Source of the DNA: Massospora cicadina
Lineage: Eukaryota; Entomophthoromycota; Entomophthoromycetes; Entomophthorales; Entomophthoraceae
Length of the DNA stretch: 64,000 nucleotides
Assembly (NCBI GenBank): GCA_022478985.1
Contig: JAKSZP010012291.1
Location: forward strand, 1-64,000
Direction of reading: 5' to 3'
Shown: positions 41,480-52,712 of the stretch, piece after piece
How positions within the stretch are numbered: the first letter of the stretch is position 1
Layout of the letters: each line of letters begins with the position of its first letter
Program-made: the position numbers and the translations under genes
The notes under the pieces: model-generated
What the model saw: only the letters and a program-made list of their open reading frames with translations
Told to the model about the DNA's origin: nothing
The model's database searches: none

Positions 41480-42323
41480 AAATAATATATTAAAGTGAGA
41501 TATTTACTTTTTATTAAAAGTAAAAAATAACACTTATTAAAGTTTTTTATGTTTTTTAATATTATAAGTGGGGCAAAACCAGGAAAGGTCCCTTTCTCAA
41601 TACTAGTTTTTCCTATCTAAACTAGTTCAAATTTTGAGACCAGGGGTATTCGAGGCAAAAGAGTGTAAAGCTCAGTTATCTAAATAGGTAATATAGGCTT
41701 TTGGCCTATCAGATTGAAGATAAAATTTTTAAGCAAAACTGACCCATGCGGTAATGATTTTATGAATTGTATCCAATCATCAGTGATTAAAATCTTTTCA
41801 CCTCAATGGTGGTCAAACTCATGTGGTAATGATTGGTTAATTTTTACTCTATCATTGTTGAGTAAAATCTTTGCACCTCGGCGGTGGTCAGACCTTATGG
41901 TAATTTTTGGCTAATTTTTACCCTATCATCATTGAGTAAAATCTTTGCACCTCAGCGGTGGTTAGACTTGGAGGGTAATGATTGGTTAACTCACACCCAA
42001 CTATTGATGGGTAAAATCTTCTCACCTCGCAGAGGCTCAGATCCATGCGATATTGAACTCCTCAAATTTGGCTGAGAAGTCAGAGTAATCCTATTGTTAG
42101 TATTTACCTTTTTAAGCCAATTTTTGTGATAAATTGTATTTTTTCATTGGTTAGGATTCCACCGAGAATCCACCAAGGTCTTTCGCCATTTGCACTTATA
42201 TCATTATTGACCACAATATTAGTTTATGATTGGCCAGGAGATGGGCCAATCATAATAGCAGATTTGGGAGTCCTAATGCTTCCAACATTCTTTTTCTTAA
42301 GTTGAGAAGAAGAATGTCTGACA
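41455..42323 (-). repeat. Element C 5' LTR
   Basis: TGTGGGATCC to TGTCTGACA in plus reading, 869 bp. Nearly collinear with the 3' LTR except for the 41-bp partial repeat unit. Similarity to the 3' LTR is visibly higher than between the two B LTRs, so C is the younger insertion. Confidence 0.93.
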
Positions 42324-42756
42324 CTCTCAATCCAAGTGAACCAACCATATTTGGCAAGCTACCTGCTTAGGTAATGGGACTTGTTACCCATTAAGGAAGG
42401 TTGCAAACCAACTGATCAATTTGCTAGTTGCAGGTGGCATCACTTGTCTCACAACTTATTCCTTAAATTCCCAGGTGGTCAGTGATGAAACCTGATTGAT
42501 CCCAAATTGGTACACATGATAGTTAATCAACTATCAGATGCCCCTATTTTGTTGGCAACTCTACCCAATGAGATCTTAAGCATTCATCCAGATCAATCCC
42601 TGATGGATCTGCCCAGGTGAATAACCTAAAATCCCCTTAACATAGTTATCTGAAATCAGGGTCAACTTATATCTTTTTTACCTTGCATTAGGGAATTTTC
42701 TTCCTAGCGATCCCTGGTAATCTAGCTGGATGGGAATATGGGCAAAAATCCCAACA
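42324..42756 (-). repeat. B2 3' LTR, part 3
   Basis: Starts with the right CTCTC duplication of element C and runs to AAATCCCAACA. It aligns with 50722-51143 of the 5' LTR, including CCTGCTTAGGTAATGGGAC. Confidence 0.9.
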
Positions 42757-43336
42757 AATCCCACCTCTTACCTAGATTTCCACTGAGAAAAGGATCTGGG
42801 CAGGAGAACACCACTTCAGAAACTTGATCAAATGCTTCATTTGTTCAAGTGGTGTACAGTAATCAGTACTCAATGCTACTTGGGATGACCTTTGGCATGC
42901 AGCTCTCTTCCTCTTCCTCCTCGCTACTGCCTACTCAGAGCTCAGTTCCCATGACCTTCTGTCATGCCAGGCTGATTGATTTACTCATGACGATATTGAT
43001 CCCAGGATCCAGTTCCCCCCATTAGGGCATATGTCCTGTTGTCATATTCATGATTCTTGGTCCAGCGTCCTCAATTTCCTGCTTTTCTCCTCATCCTCAA
43101 CAGGAGATTCTTGCCATAAATGTTTATTTTGCAGCCCAATTAATAATGCTCATTTATGTTCACCCATGTTATTTTCTTCTCATAACCTCTTGGCTCATAT
43201 CATTCTTAATTCTTCTCTGGAGAGCTTATCCCATTAATTTTGAAATTAATTTCTCTAAAATTGGAGCTTAATTGATTTCATAGTGCATAATGTCGACTAT
43301 CATATAAGTCTGACATCCCCCTCAGATCCAGCTCAT
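42757..43336. other. B2 3' internal region, leader of the antisense gene
   Basis: Polypurine tract (antisense AAGAGGTGGGA) beside the LTR, then sequence without a long frame. It gives the uninterrupted version of the region where LINE-1 inserted in element B. Confidence 0.6.
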
Positions 43337-44342
43337 ATGTCAAATTCTGAGTAGTAGTACCAACAGCTGCTTAATAGTTTGTCTGATCAAGATCTTTGGC
43401 TCTTTCAGCGGATGAGTCGGTTTGTGCAATGTAACCTTTTCTATGGTCCTTCCAGGACTCATACTTCTAGTCAAGTACCAGTGGCTAGCCCATCCGTGGA
43501 ATTACCGGAAATGGTAACCAACCCTTTGGAAACCAGGGTAGCAATTATTTCGAACAACTCACAGCCAATTCTTCCTCTGTTGTCAATTACAGAGTTGGAT
43601 TTCAAAACTCTCCTGGATTTTTCTCCTTTTGCAGATACTCCTAACATCATTGGACCTCCTGAAGTAATGCCCTTCACTCTTGATCATTCATTCCTCGCCA
43701 GATTAGACTTTCTTCCAGAGTCCATCTTCCAACTCAGTCAATATTACAAGCCAGCTGTCTTGGCCACCAAACTCACCATCAGCAACAGCGTACATTTCAA
43801 ACTCCCTACACAGAGTTAAGGGTCCAAGTCACCAAGGCTTTATCCATAGCTCTGAATTTTTATGATATTGAAACCATCCTAGATCAGGATATCACAGATT
43901 ATGTTCTTCACTTTGACAGCCAAGTTCTTTGAAGTTGGGCCACGAAGCTTTCATCCTCTCTCAGTTTACATCGCTCTTTCCGTTTTAGCTTATGAGAATC
44001 TCATAGTTGTTGCCTGCAGGATGCCATTTTCTCCTTGCATGACTATCTCATTTCAGGTGCATCCATTGGTATCTTCCACTGATGGCTTTAATTGGGAGCA
44101 TTATTTGACAAACCCCATCTAGTATCCCTTGCTCATTGCCAGCCCATATGTCCGGTGTTCTTGACAAAGTTCATCAGCAAGCGCTCAAGTCCAGTCTTCC
44201 AGCTCTGGTGCCATATTGGAATTACTCAGAGTTAACTGCTGACTGCCTCTTCTTGTACTATTGCTTCCCTCCCCAGTCTGGGGTATTGTGTTTGGCTTCT
44301 TCCAACATCTCAATTTTCCTTCCCCTAGTTGCTTTCTCATAG
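43337..44342 (+). pseudogene. B-family antisense gene, copy in B2
   Basis: Runs opposite to gag-pol, starting at the ATG of 43337 (two stops follow at once). The main open part, 43379-43819 (146 codons), has SRFVQCNLFYGPSRTHTSSQ, TRVAIISNNSQPILPLLSIT and YYKPAVLATKLTISNSVHFK. Frames 43901-44122 and 44136-44342 continue with SGVLDKVHQQALKSSLPALV, PYWNYSELTADCLFLYYCF and FPPQSG. Each block has its counterpart in element B in the same order. No membrane segment, zinc motif or known fold is recognised. It may be a captured host gene or an element-specific protein; function unknown. Confidence 0.65.
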
Positions 44343-44594
44343 AGATCTGTGTCCTCTCAACAAACTTGGTTTCATATAGGTCTAGCCTTGCTAGCATCTG
44401 ATCTCACATAGATTTTGATGGGTTGTTTACTCCTACTATGATCCATACATCCTCAAGAGGTGACATAGGTGGAATCATCCACAAATTAAGAATAATCAAT
44501 AAAAAATAAAAATTTTAAAAAATATCCGTTTTCATGCGTTTTTAATCATTTTCCCCATATTTTTATCAATCTTTTTTTCTTCTTTTTTTTTCCA

Positions 44595-44808
44595 TGAGAC
44601 TTGACCTTGTTTTGGTTTAGCGGTCCATCTTTTTATTAATTCCCAAACTGGAGCCTAGTTATACTTAGACCTACCAGTTTTCTATGGTTCAGAGGTCTTG
44701 CTTTTTTAAGACTTAACCATCTAGCCTGGTTCAAAGTTTTTTTGGACTTGACCAAATTGTTAGGACATAAACAACTTAATAGTTCAGAAGTCCTTCCAGA
44801 ACTCTTTT
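44595..44808 (-). repeat. B2 post-pol irregular minisatellite
   Basis: The reverse counterpart of 9678-9888, with units around GGTTCAGAGGTC and GACTTAACCA. Only one copy exists in B2, versus two in B. Confidence 0.75.
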
Positions 44809-45790
44809 TTATTATTTTTTCCTCAATCCATTGATTTAAATACTTAGCATTGACTCAATTTACTACCCTTCCATCCAAGAGATTCTTGATGGAATATGCG
44901 TTCATTGCCATCTTGGAAATAATCTCAAATGAACCTGACTACAATGCATCCAACTTGTTTCTTCTCCCAAAATCATGCATATCACAATAGGCAACTTTTT
45001 TACCTATTTGGTATTTTGATAAGGCTGGTAAGTTCTTATCATCCATCATTTTTGCTTGTATCCTTTTCTTCAACGTAGTATTGAATGCTTGTAATTGCAT
45101 TTCAATCAGGATATTCATCATTCAGTTCAAGTACTGTTCAGCACTCAGCCCTGATGTTAGTTCCACCACCAAATATAAAATTGGTGGCAACACGGCCTTC
45201 CTCCCATATAGCAACTCAAACATCATTTTTCCTATTGACATAAGATGACTGCTATTTTAGACAAACTTCACTGAACTCAGGTACATTTACCATGCGGAAG
45301 TTCTTCCTGTGACCAGCTTCCTCAGCATTGTGGCCAGCATCCCATTGACTCGTTCCACCAGTCCATTTGTCTCCAGCCAGTAGGGAACAGACATGACTCC
45401 TTAGATCCCCATTATCTTGTTCAACCTTGGGATCACATGAGACATGAAATTTGTCCCATTGTTGTTCAGTAGGACCTGTGGGCATCCATGTTGGTATACT
45501 ACTTGATCTAGGATGAACTTTGCGGTGCTGGTAGCATCTACTTTTGCTAGGGCCTTCATCTTGACCCATCTTGTCAGATGATCGATTGCAACTATTATAT
45601 ACTTGACTCCCCCTGTGCTCATCATCAGCAGTCCCATCACGTCAATGGACACCATCTATCAGGCAATCACATGGAGGACCAGTTGGTAACCAGCCATATT
45701 CTTATGTGGCTTGTTCAACAGGCACTCCACACAACAAGCTAGATAGTCAGCGACATCATAGTTGATTGACTCCCAGTATTAGTATTGACG
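44809..45790 (-). pseudogene. B2 integrase
   Basis: Core frame 45655-45401 has MVSIDVMGLL (first Asp), KYIIVAIDHLTRWVKMKALA, and VLLNNNGTNFMSH, where the second catalytic Asp is Asn as in element B. The third region is in other frames (GLVERVNG-like near 45350). The C-terminal frame 45121-44939 has MMNILIEMQLQAFNTTLKKR and YQIGKKVAYCDMHDFGRRNK, the integrase C-terminal region that precedes the chromodomain position in related elements; no chromodomain is seen. Confidence 0.88.
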
Positions 45791-45899
45791 TATATGATCA
45801 GTTGTTTTTCTCAGGCCTCCATGTCCAACAACCTTATAGATGGCTTGAACAAAAGCTGCTCTTTCTGACGGCTTTGGTAATAGTAACTGCTTCCAATTA

Positions 45900-47433
45900 A
45901 TAACCTTAAATGCATGTCCATCCATAGTCTCAGTGTTTTCCATCACTTTTTAAAGCACACCTTGGAATTTTCAGGGCTTGTTCCCAATTTTTCCGGCAAC
46001 CATTTTCTGGAATAACCCATACACCTGCTGGTATACCATCTGGACCATTAAGTAACTGCGATAAGCCATCCTCATTCTGATGAAAAACCCCAGCTCAGTG
46101 GACAATCTCATAATTGTAAGCCTGTAACTTCAATGCCTATTGGGTCAGTCATCCTTCTGATTCTCTCAAATTATGGAGCCAACACAACAAGGAGTGGTCT
46201 GTCACCACTTTGAAGTGCGTTCCATGGATGTACACCTGAAAATGTTTACAGGTGTAAAGGACCGCAAGGCATTCACACTAAGTTATAGTGTAGTTCCTCT
46301 CAGCGGCTGTGAGTGTCTGTCTCACATACACCACTGGATGTTCGTCACCAAGCTCGTCTATTTGGCTCAATATGGCGTCAATTGCTGTCAACAAAGTATC
46401 ATTTTGTATTATAAATTCTTGATCAAAATTTGGATATTTCATGATTATAGAATCTATTAAATACTGGTGTAATTTATCGATTGATCTCTGGGCTTCTAAA
46501 CTCCAAATGAATCCTTTTTGGATCCTTTAACAAATGGAAGAGGGGCTTGGAAATTCTTGCAAAATCCTGAATAAATCTTCTATAGTATCCAACCATTCCA
46601 AGGAACACTTGCATATCTCAGGCACTCTTTGGCACATCCATTCATTCTATGGCTTCAATCTTCTCGGCTTCCAGCTGCAGTCCACTAGAGTTGATTACAA
46701 ATCCCAGATATTCTAACTCTCTCTTGAAAAAGTGACACTTCATCCGCTTAATCTTCAGGTTGGCTGTGGACGGTCTCTTAAATACTTCCTCCAAGTGGCG
46801 CAAATGGTCAGTAAACGTCCTACTGAACACATTTCTATCACTTAAGTACACCAGGACGCATGAAAACTTCAAGTCATTTAGTATTGCATCCATGGCCCTC
46901 TGGAACGTCGCAGGTACAATGCACAGCCCCTGAAGCATCCTTGTCAGTTGATATAGCCCTTGCAAGTTATAAATTGCGCATTTTTCTTGGTATTCTCCTT
47001 GCAAATCGATTTGCCAATATCCTGATATCAGATTCATTGTGGAGAAATACTTCGCTTCTCCTAATCAATCTAGCACATCTTTGATTCTTGTTAGTGGGTA
47101 AAAATCCTTCTTCATAATCTTATTCAGCTTCTGATAATCAATCACCACCTGATTAGATCCATCCTTCTTCTTCACAATAATAATTGGACTCACCCTGGAA
47201 CTCTATGACAGAACCAGAAGCCCTTGCTTCACTAGTTTTCTGATTTCTTCTTCCACTACTGCTTCAGCCGCCTTTGACTGTTGAATCAGTCTCATCCTGA
47301 TCGGCAAATTTTCCCTGGTATCAACCTTGTGGATCACATCACTCATGCATCCCAAATAGTGGTCATCCTGGGCAAATACTTCCCAATATTTTCTAAACAA
47401 TTTGAGCACCTCTTCTTGCTGTCCTTCCATCAT
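45900..47433 (-). pseudogene. B2 reverse transcriptase and RNase H
   Basis: Frame 47433-47203 has QQEEVLKLFRKYWEVFAQDD and EEIRKLVKQGLLVLS. Frame 47037-46642 has MNLISGYWQIDLQGEYQEKC, MLQGLCIVPATFQRAMDAIL, then VLVYLSDRNVFSRTF, MKCHFFKRELEYLGFVINSS. The YLDD box is YLSD, removing one catalytic Asp. RNase H remnants lie antisense to 46160-46500. More frames are intact here than in element B, but the polymerase site is lost. Confidence 0.9.
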
Positions 47434-47448
47434 ATCAGCGAGTTGCTC

Positions 47449-47844
47449 TCAATCAACCAATAGGTTGATACTCTTGGTTACTCCAGCTGGTAATACCATC
47501 TCATCAAGGGTCCCAAAATCATGAAATTTCCTCAGTTTGGCCATCAGGATTAGATGAACAAATGCAACGATCTGATTCTTCTTAATCTTCATTGGGTTTT
47601 CACTTAAATTCGCCAGGAGATCTTGAATTTCTACATGGCCTAGCATTATTATTCCAGGAGCCACCCAAGTATCTACTCTGGACTTCTTCCAGGGGCTTCC
47701 AACCTCCCCATAAAACAGTCCAGTATCACTAATGTCAACTCCATGATGACTATTATTTGTGATCCTGGCGGTGTGGTTTTCACATTCTTGATCCTCAGCG
47801 TAATTCCCCAATTTTCTAGGATTTTCATCAGCATCTCTCATCAC
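47449..47844 (-). pseudogene. B2 protease-RT linker domain
   Basis: A 131-codon frame with HHGVDISDTGLFYGEVGSP, VDTWVAPGIIMLGHVEIQDL and MKIKKNQIVAFVHLIL. The same arrangement (GLYGEVVGPYQ, PHVAPGLLLPGQGEVKVLVE) is found between protease and RT in element D. It ends with the RT-leading MVLPAGVTKSINLLVD. Confidence 0.8.
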
Positions 47845-47939
47845 TTCTGGCCAACAAGTTGGTACTGAATTGGGACTATGCCATCATTGTATATCAAGTT
47901 GATAAAGTTATTTCTCCTACTCATTGAAGCTTCCCCATC

Positions 47940-48273
47940 CTTCTAATAGACCAATGGTAACGTCTGACCCAATAAGGATAATTTAATATTCTCAAAGTTA
48001 CATTTAACTCTGTACTTCCGTAGAAATTCTGTTCCAATCAGAATGTCATAGTTTTTGTTGGCCAAAACTATTGCTGGCGCAGATACTACCAAGGATTTTA
48101 ATCAAAGTGGCAGAGTGTTATGCACTCTACATGAAATGGTGGTATTTGGTTCTGCTGTCCCTTACTCCTTCTTGTGTTCTAAGTCAGGTGAGATCTTCAT
48201 CCTTTTCATTAGCTTAGTTGGGACAATATTAATAGGCGCTCCATTTTCAAAAATCGCCCTCATCTGTACTTAA
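47940..48273 (-). pseudogene. B2 aspartic protease
   Basis: Reading the minus strand gives AIFENGAPINIVPTKLMKRM at the active site, then MKISPDLEHKK and VLANKNYDILIGTEFLRKY, the second half of the fold. The triad should be Asp-Thr-Gly; here it is Glu-Asn-Gly, so the enzyme is dead. The match to DMGAPVN in elements A and D and NTGSPVN in C fixes the alignment. Confidence 0.8.
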
Positions 48274-48692
48274 TTCACTAGTATATATATATACTTGAGG
48301 TATTGTAATATAGTATTTACTGAGTGTATAGTGGCGTTATTAGCCAAATTGAGAGTGTTAATGATTTGTGTTAATAAATCAGTTAAAAAATCCTTGATAG
48401 CACTGAGGAGGATTGACAGGTTGTCTCATCTAATCAAACTTTAGTCAATTCTTCGGTATTATCTGTGGCTCAAATCTTGTCTGCTAGTTTTTGGGTGTAC
48501 ATCCAGGCAACTTCCTTAATTATCTTGGGGTCAATCCCCTTCTCTCTGGATCTTGTTACTGCATTCACGTCCAAATTGACCACTTGATACAGATGATCCT
48601 GTACGTCTTCATCCACAGACATATCACTGATGTCAATTTCCTCATGCATAATATCAGGAGGAACAGGCTTTTCTGCAGCTTTATACTGTTCC

Positions 48693-49970
48693 TCATCTAG
48701 GTACGGGCCCTTTTCCTGACTCCTTTGTTGTTGAAGACTTTTTTGCTAGGACCACGTTGATCTGATCCTTGGGTTTCTTGCAATGTACAATGAAATGTCC
48801 CTTTCCTCTGCATTGGCAACAGACTTTCTCCTTCTTATTAATCCATTTGAAGTCTTTGGGCTTATTCCCTAGCACGGTTCAGTTGTTCATCTCCTTAGCG
48901 CCCTCGTTCCCCTTCATGGGATTTGAATTTCATACTGAGTTTGATTTGAAACTTCTGTTTGGGGCATTGAAGGTTGCTCCCAAGATTTTCAAATTTTCTA
49001 TCATCTGAGAGGTAGTAATATCTATCATGAACATGGAAGACATCATTTGGTGCAGATCATGAAAGGGCCTAAGGGCCGCTTGTAATGCAATTTGGACATC
49101 AAAATCATCCAGCACCTTCACTCCAACCAGGATTTGTGATTCCTGGTAGAAACGATCAGTGAATCTTGCTAAGGATTCATCTTTATGAATTGAATGCCCA
49201 TAAACTCTTATTTGCACTTTTCTATGCACGTTAAGCTTCCAAATTCTTTCATAATGGCCAATTTAACCTCTGCATATGACCATCTGTAATCCTCCAGGTG
49301 GGGCAACACTGGGTTTTGACAATCAGTATCTAGGCAATTCATCACCATCAATGCCTTTTGATGATTGCCATATCTGTACATTGTCATATTGAACAATCAG
49401 AAAAATGCTGGGGCAATATCCTGATGGAAAGTCAGCAATTTTGGTGTTGCTTTGAATTCTTCTGAGGTTTCAATAGCCACCTCTCTGGGTTCAGCTACTC
49501 GGCTCACTTGAGGGAGTGATTTTGGGCATCATTTCCAAAATAGCAGTAAAAGCAGATGGCATGTTTCTTGGGGTAGTCATCTTCTCAATTATTGTACATG
49601 GAGTTCTTTCTCTTTCATTGGTCGCCGCATATGGCTCACATATGCATTTTTGAGTTTTTAACTCCTCAACCTGTTTATACAGCCACTTGATATCAGCGCT
49701 GAATTCTCTTAAATGAACGCGAGCAATACACACTCCATTTTCATAAAATAAGATTTCGCAAATTAAGTCCCCTTCTTTCTTCTTTAATGACGTTACTTTT
49801 TAAGTATTTCATTCCCAAAACTCATGACATTATTGACCCCTTCCTCTATCTTGGCAACTCTTTCTTCCAAGGCTGCGAATTCTTAATGATCTGCTGAGTT
49901 CAGGGCGTTCTAATTAACGGTTGCTAACTCCATCCATAATTTTCTTATCGCATCTTTATATGACATCACA
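48693..49970 (-). pseudogene. B2 Gag with CCHC knuckle
   Basis: It starts MSYKDAIRKLWMELATVN near 49965 (the homologue of MSYKEV in B). It continues through VREFSADIKWLYKQVEELK-like coiled sequence (49733-49491), YRYGNHQKALMVMNCL (49396 frame), and SIHKDESLARFTDRFYQESQ with VGVKVLDDFDVQIALQAALR (49229-48930), a capsid-like helical part. Last is VCCQCRGKGHFIVHC (48875-48693), a zinc knuckle with all four ligands. Frames are separated by stops. Element B has lost everything after the first part. Confidence 0.85.
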
Positions 49971-49999
49971 TCCAAATTCTTCTACTCAACTACACCCCT

Positions 50000-50012
50000 G
50001 TAGTGAGCACCA
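50000..50012 (-). promoter_or_regulatory. Primer-binding site of B2
   Basis: TGGTGCTCACTAC on the minus strand, inside the 5' LTR edge at 50014. Confidence 0.88.
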
Positions 50013-50013
50013 C

Positions 50014-51143
50014 TTTTCTAAAAAATTTATAGGTTTTCTGATTATTCTCGGCCAATAACCCCTATAAATATATTACTTGCACAAGTTTGGGTTTTGTGCA
50101 ATTCTCTGCGATGTATAATAGTAGTTGACATAAACTTTTGATAATAGTATGGCGACTATTGTTTTTAGTTGAATGTAAGTATTAGATTTTAGTCCAATGA
50201 TCATCCAGTATTCCTCTCAAAATACTTATGATTTCCAGAATAGGGAATTGTTCCCTCGTACTGACTAACACAATATATGCTTGGATCCCTGTTTATGATT
50301 TCTCTGGTTTGACACACAGTGGGCAGCAATCCCCAATTCGATTCAGCTTCTTCTCTGGATCCCCGCTCAGATCCTTACTCTTTATCTTAAAGAGTATCCT
50401 AATTATTGCACACAGCAATAATATCTTTGAGAAAAAATAGAACTAATAATGGATTCTGATTAAAGTATACTTGTAAAGTAGTGTGCAATTGTCAACAGTA
50501 GTGTGTTTTTATTAGTGAATTCTTTAGGGAATTTATAGTGAAGAATTCAGCGCCCAACCCTCAGTTGCCATCTCCTCAATGAAACGGAAGCTGTCGCCAT
50601 TAAATTCTCATCTCAACAACGATGGTCTTCCCCATCCTGGCTAAGATTCTGTCATTGAATATTCACGAGACCAAAATGGAAAGAGTTGGAAAACATGTCC
50701 CTAACTTTTTTTCTCTCAATCCAAGAAAACCAACCATATTTGGCAAGCGACCTGCTTAGGTAATGGGACCTGTTACCCATTAAGGCAGGTCGCAAAACAA
50801 ACTGGTCAATTTGCTAGTTGCAGGTGGCATCACCTGCCTTGCAACTTACTCCTTAAATTCCCAATCAGTCAGTGATGAAACCCAACCAATCCCAATCGGT
50901 ACATACAATAGTTAATCAACTATCAGATGCCCCTATTTTGTCAGCAACTCTGCTGATGAGATCTTAAGCATTCATCTGGATTGATTCCTGATGGATCCAA
51001 CCAGGCGAATAACCTAAAATCCCCTGAATATAGTTACCCCAAATCATGGTCAACCAATATCCAATTCACCTTGCATTAGGGAATTATCCCCTAGTGATCC
51101 CTGGTAATCTAGCCAGCTGGTAATATGGGCTAAAATCCCAACA
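50014..51143 (-). repeat. B2 5' LTR
   Basis: About 1.13 kb ending AAATCCCAACA; uninterrupted, so it serves as the reference for the three pieces of the 3' LTR. TATA box (reversed) at 50530-50537. Confidence 0.9.
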
Positions 51144-52712
51144 GGGGTCTCCTTGATTGAACCCTCTGCACAGTGTAATTGTGTTAGTTAGAAATCAGGG
51201 CCTCAGGAAGCCATGGATGCATACTCTTTTCAGGAGCATTGCCCAATCTATGAATCTGGGTGGGAGCCTGAAGGTTCTCAGGAATTTCTTCAAGTATGGC
51301 CAGCTAATGCGGTCATATGCCTTCTCTTGGTCAAGAATACCAGGGCTCCAGTTGCTCTGGACTGGCTGATGTTGGCGACGGAGTGTATGTTGGTCCAGAT
51401 AGATTGCCTTGGTATGAATCCAAACTGATTAGGTGATAAGATTTTAGATGTTATGTTGCCTAATCTGGTGGCAAAAATTTTGGTTGATAGTTTTGTATCA
51501 GTGTTAGAGAGTGAAATTGGACGCCAGTTTTCCAGGTCCAGTTTTTTGCCTTTTTTAAACAGGGGTATGCCATAGGAATCCTGCCCACCTGGTAGGAGGC
51601 GGGTCTCCAGAAAGCACTGATTAATTGATGCCATAGGAGGGTGGCAATTTGTTTGAAGTATTTTTTATAAAATTTGTATGGTACCCATCAGGCCCTGACA
51701 TTTCCTAAGCGGTTCACTGTGGACTGTGTACCAGAGCTCTTAATTTGTAGATTAGTTATTTAGTTTGAGGTCTGGCGGTGCGCTTTGAATTCCAGCGTTT
51801 TGTATAATTTTCTTATACTTTAAAGTTCAGCTTTAGTGTTGCAGTATAGTTCTGTGTAGTAATGGTGCACTTCCACTTTGACTTCCACTGGGTTGATTGC
51901 TATGGTTCCATCACTTTTTTAGACCTGTGTGCACGTGGGCTGGTTGCCATGAGAGTGAAATTGGTTGAAGAGGTATGTTGAGCAAGTTTTTCCTTCCTTT
52001 ATTAAAACTACCTTTTTGAAATTTTTGATTATATGCTGGTGTTTGAATATGAGGGCGTTTAGGCAGATGGGTATTTCCGCCCATTTGTGCCCCCATTTGG
52101 GGCTGTAACCAAACTTTGGAGTATTGATATTGAGGTGATCCAGTTCCACCAATATGCGCTTGATTGTGGCTGTGTTGGCAGTGTACTTACATGAATTGAG
52201 ATGGCGAGTTTTGTTGATTAGTCCGACTTTGAAATCTGCCCAGGTTGAGAGGGGGTCCAATACAAATGGGGTTGCAAATTTGGGGTTTTTCAGTCTCATT
52301 TTGACCCAGTCAGATAGTACGGGAAACTTTATGGTGTCTGGGTACATCATCTCCAGGTTTACGCATGTGTGGGAGTTTGGGCTGGAAAAATCTGGACCAA
52401 AACAAGTCAGTAGTTGGAGAAATTTATCTTCTTGTTTAAGAAGTTGGATAGTATGAGCGTTGGGATTTTTGGTGCGGATGAATCAGTTCAGCTCATTGAG
52501 ATAAGCTTTCCTCAAGAACTTTGGGGCGAGTCATGTGGGGGAGGAGAGGTGAACTGGGAGGAATGGCATCATATAGGCTGAGAGATGTCTTCACTGAACG
52601 GAATTCAATGTGACCTGGGGTACCCTCTGGTCTTAGGCCATTAGTCCATGCTACGGTCAGCCAGTAGTTGAAGTCGCCCAGTAACATTGTTTCTAGTATG
52701 AGGGTGAGTGTA
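51144..52712 (-). pseudogene. LINE-3, 5' segment: APE endonuclease and RT fingers
   Basis: Continues LINE-3 beyond B2. The RT frame 51634-51290 has LFKKGKKLDLENWRPISLSN, TDTKLSTKIFATRLGNI, FGFIPRQSIWTNIHSV and SRATGALVFL. Degraded linker frames (52350-51919) match LINE-1 14270-14005. The APE part (52819-52493) has LETMLLGDFNYWLTVAW and HIEFRSVKTSLSLYDAIPP. ORF1 and the first part of APE are missing, so LINE-3 is 5'-truncated at about 52712, where repeat F begins. Confidence 0.87.

Larger units (their letters stand above)
38160..42323 (-). mobile_element. Element C: non-autonomous LTR element encoding only Gag and protease
   Basis: LTRs of 911 bp (38160-39070) and 869 bp (41455-42323), both TG to CA, flank 2.4 kb of interior. 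The target duplication is perfect: CTCTC at 38155-38159 and 42324-42328. A primer-binding site (41439-41451) and a polypurine tract (antisense of 39073-39080) are present. The interior encodes Gag and an aspartic protease with few stops and contains no RT, RNase H or integrase. Gag and protease match element A. The complete ends show it moved as this short form, so it relied on polymerase and integrase from a relative. Confidence 0.93.
30627..51143 (-). mobile_element. Element B2: Ty3/gypsy copy of the B family, itself nested
   Basis: Minus-strand gypsy element with its 5' LTR at 50014-51143, primer-binding site at 50000-50012, then Gag, protease, RT, RNase H, integrase, post-pol repeat and the plus-strand antisense gene. 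The 3' LTR is split by LINE-2 and element C. It sits in LINE-3: the five bases GGGGG before 30627 and GGGGT after 51143 are a near-exact target duplication, and LINE-3 reading resumes at 51144. Unlike B it keeps Gag and protease. Confidence 0.9.
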
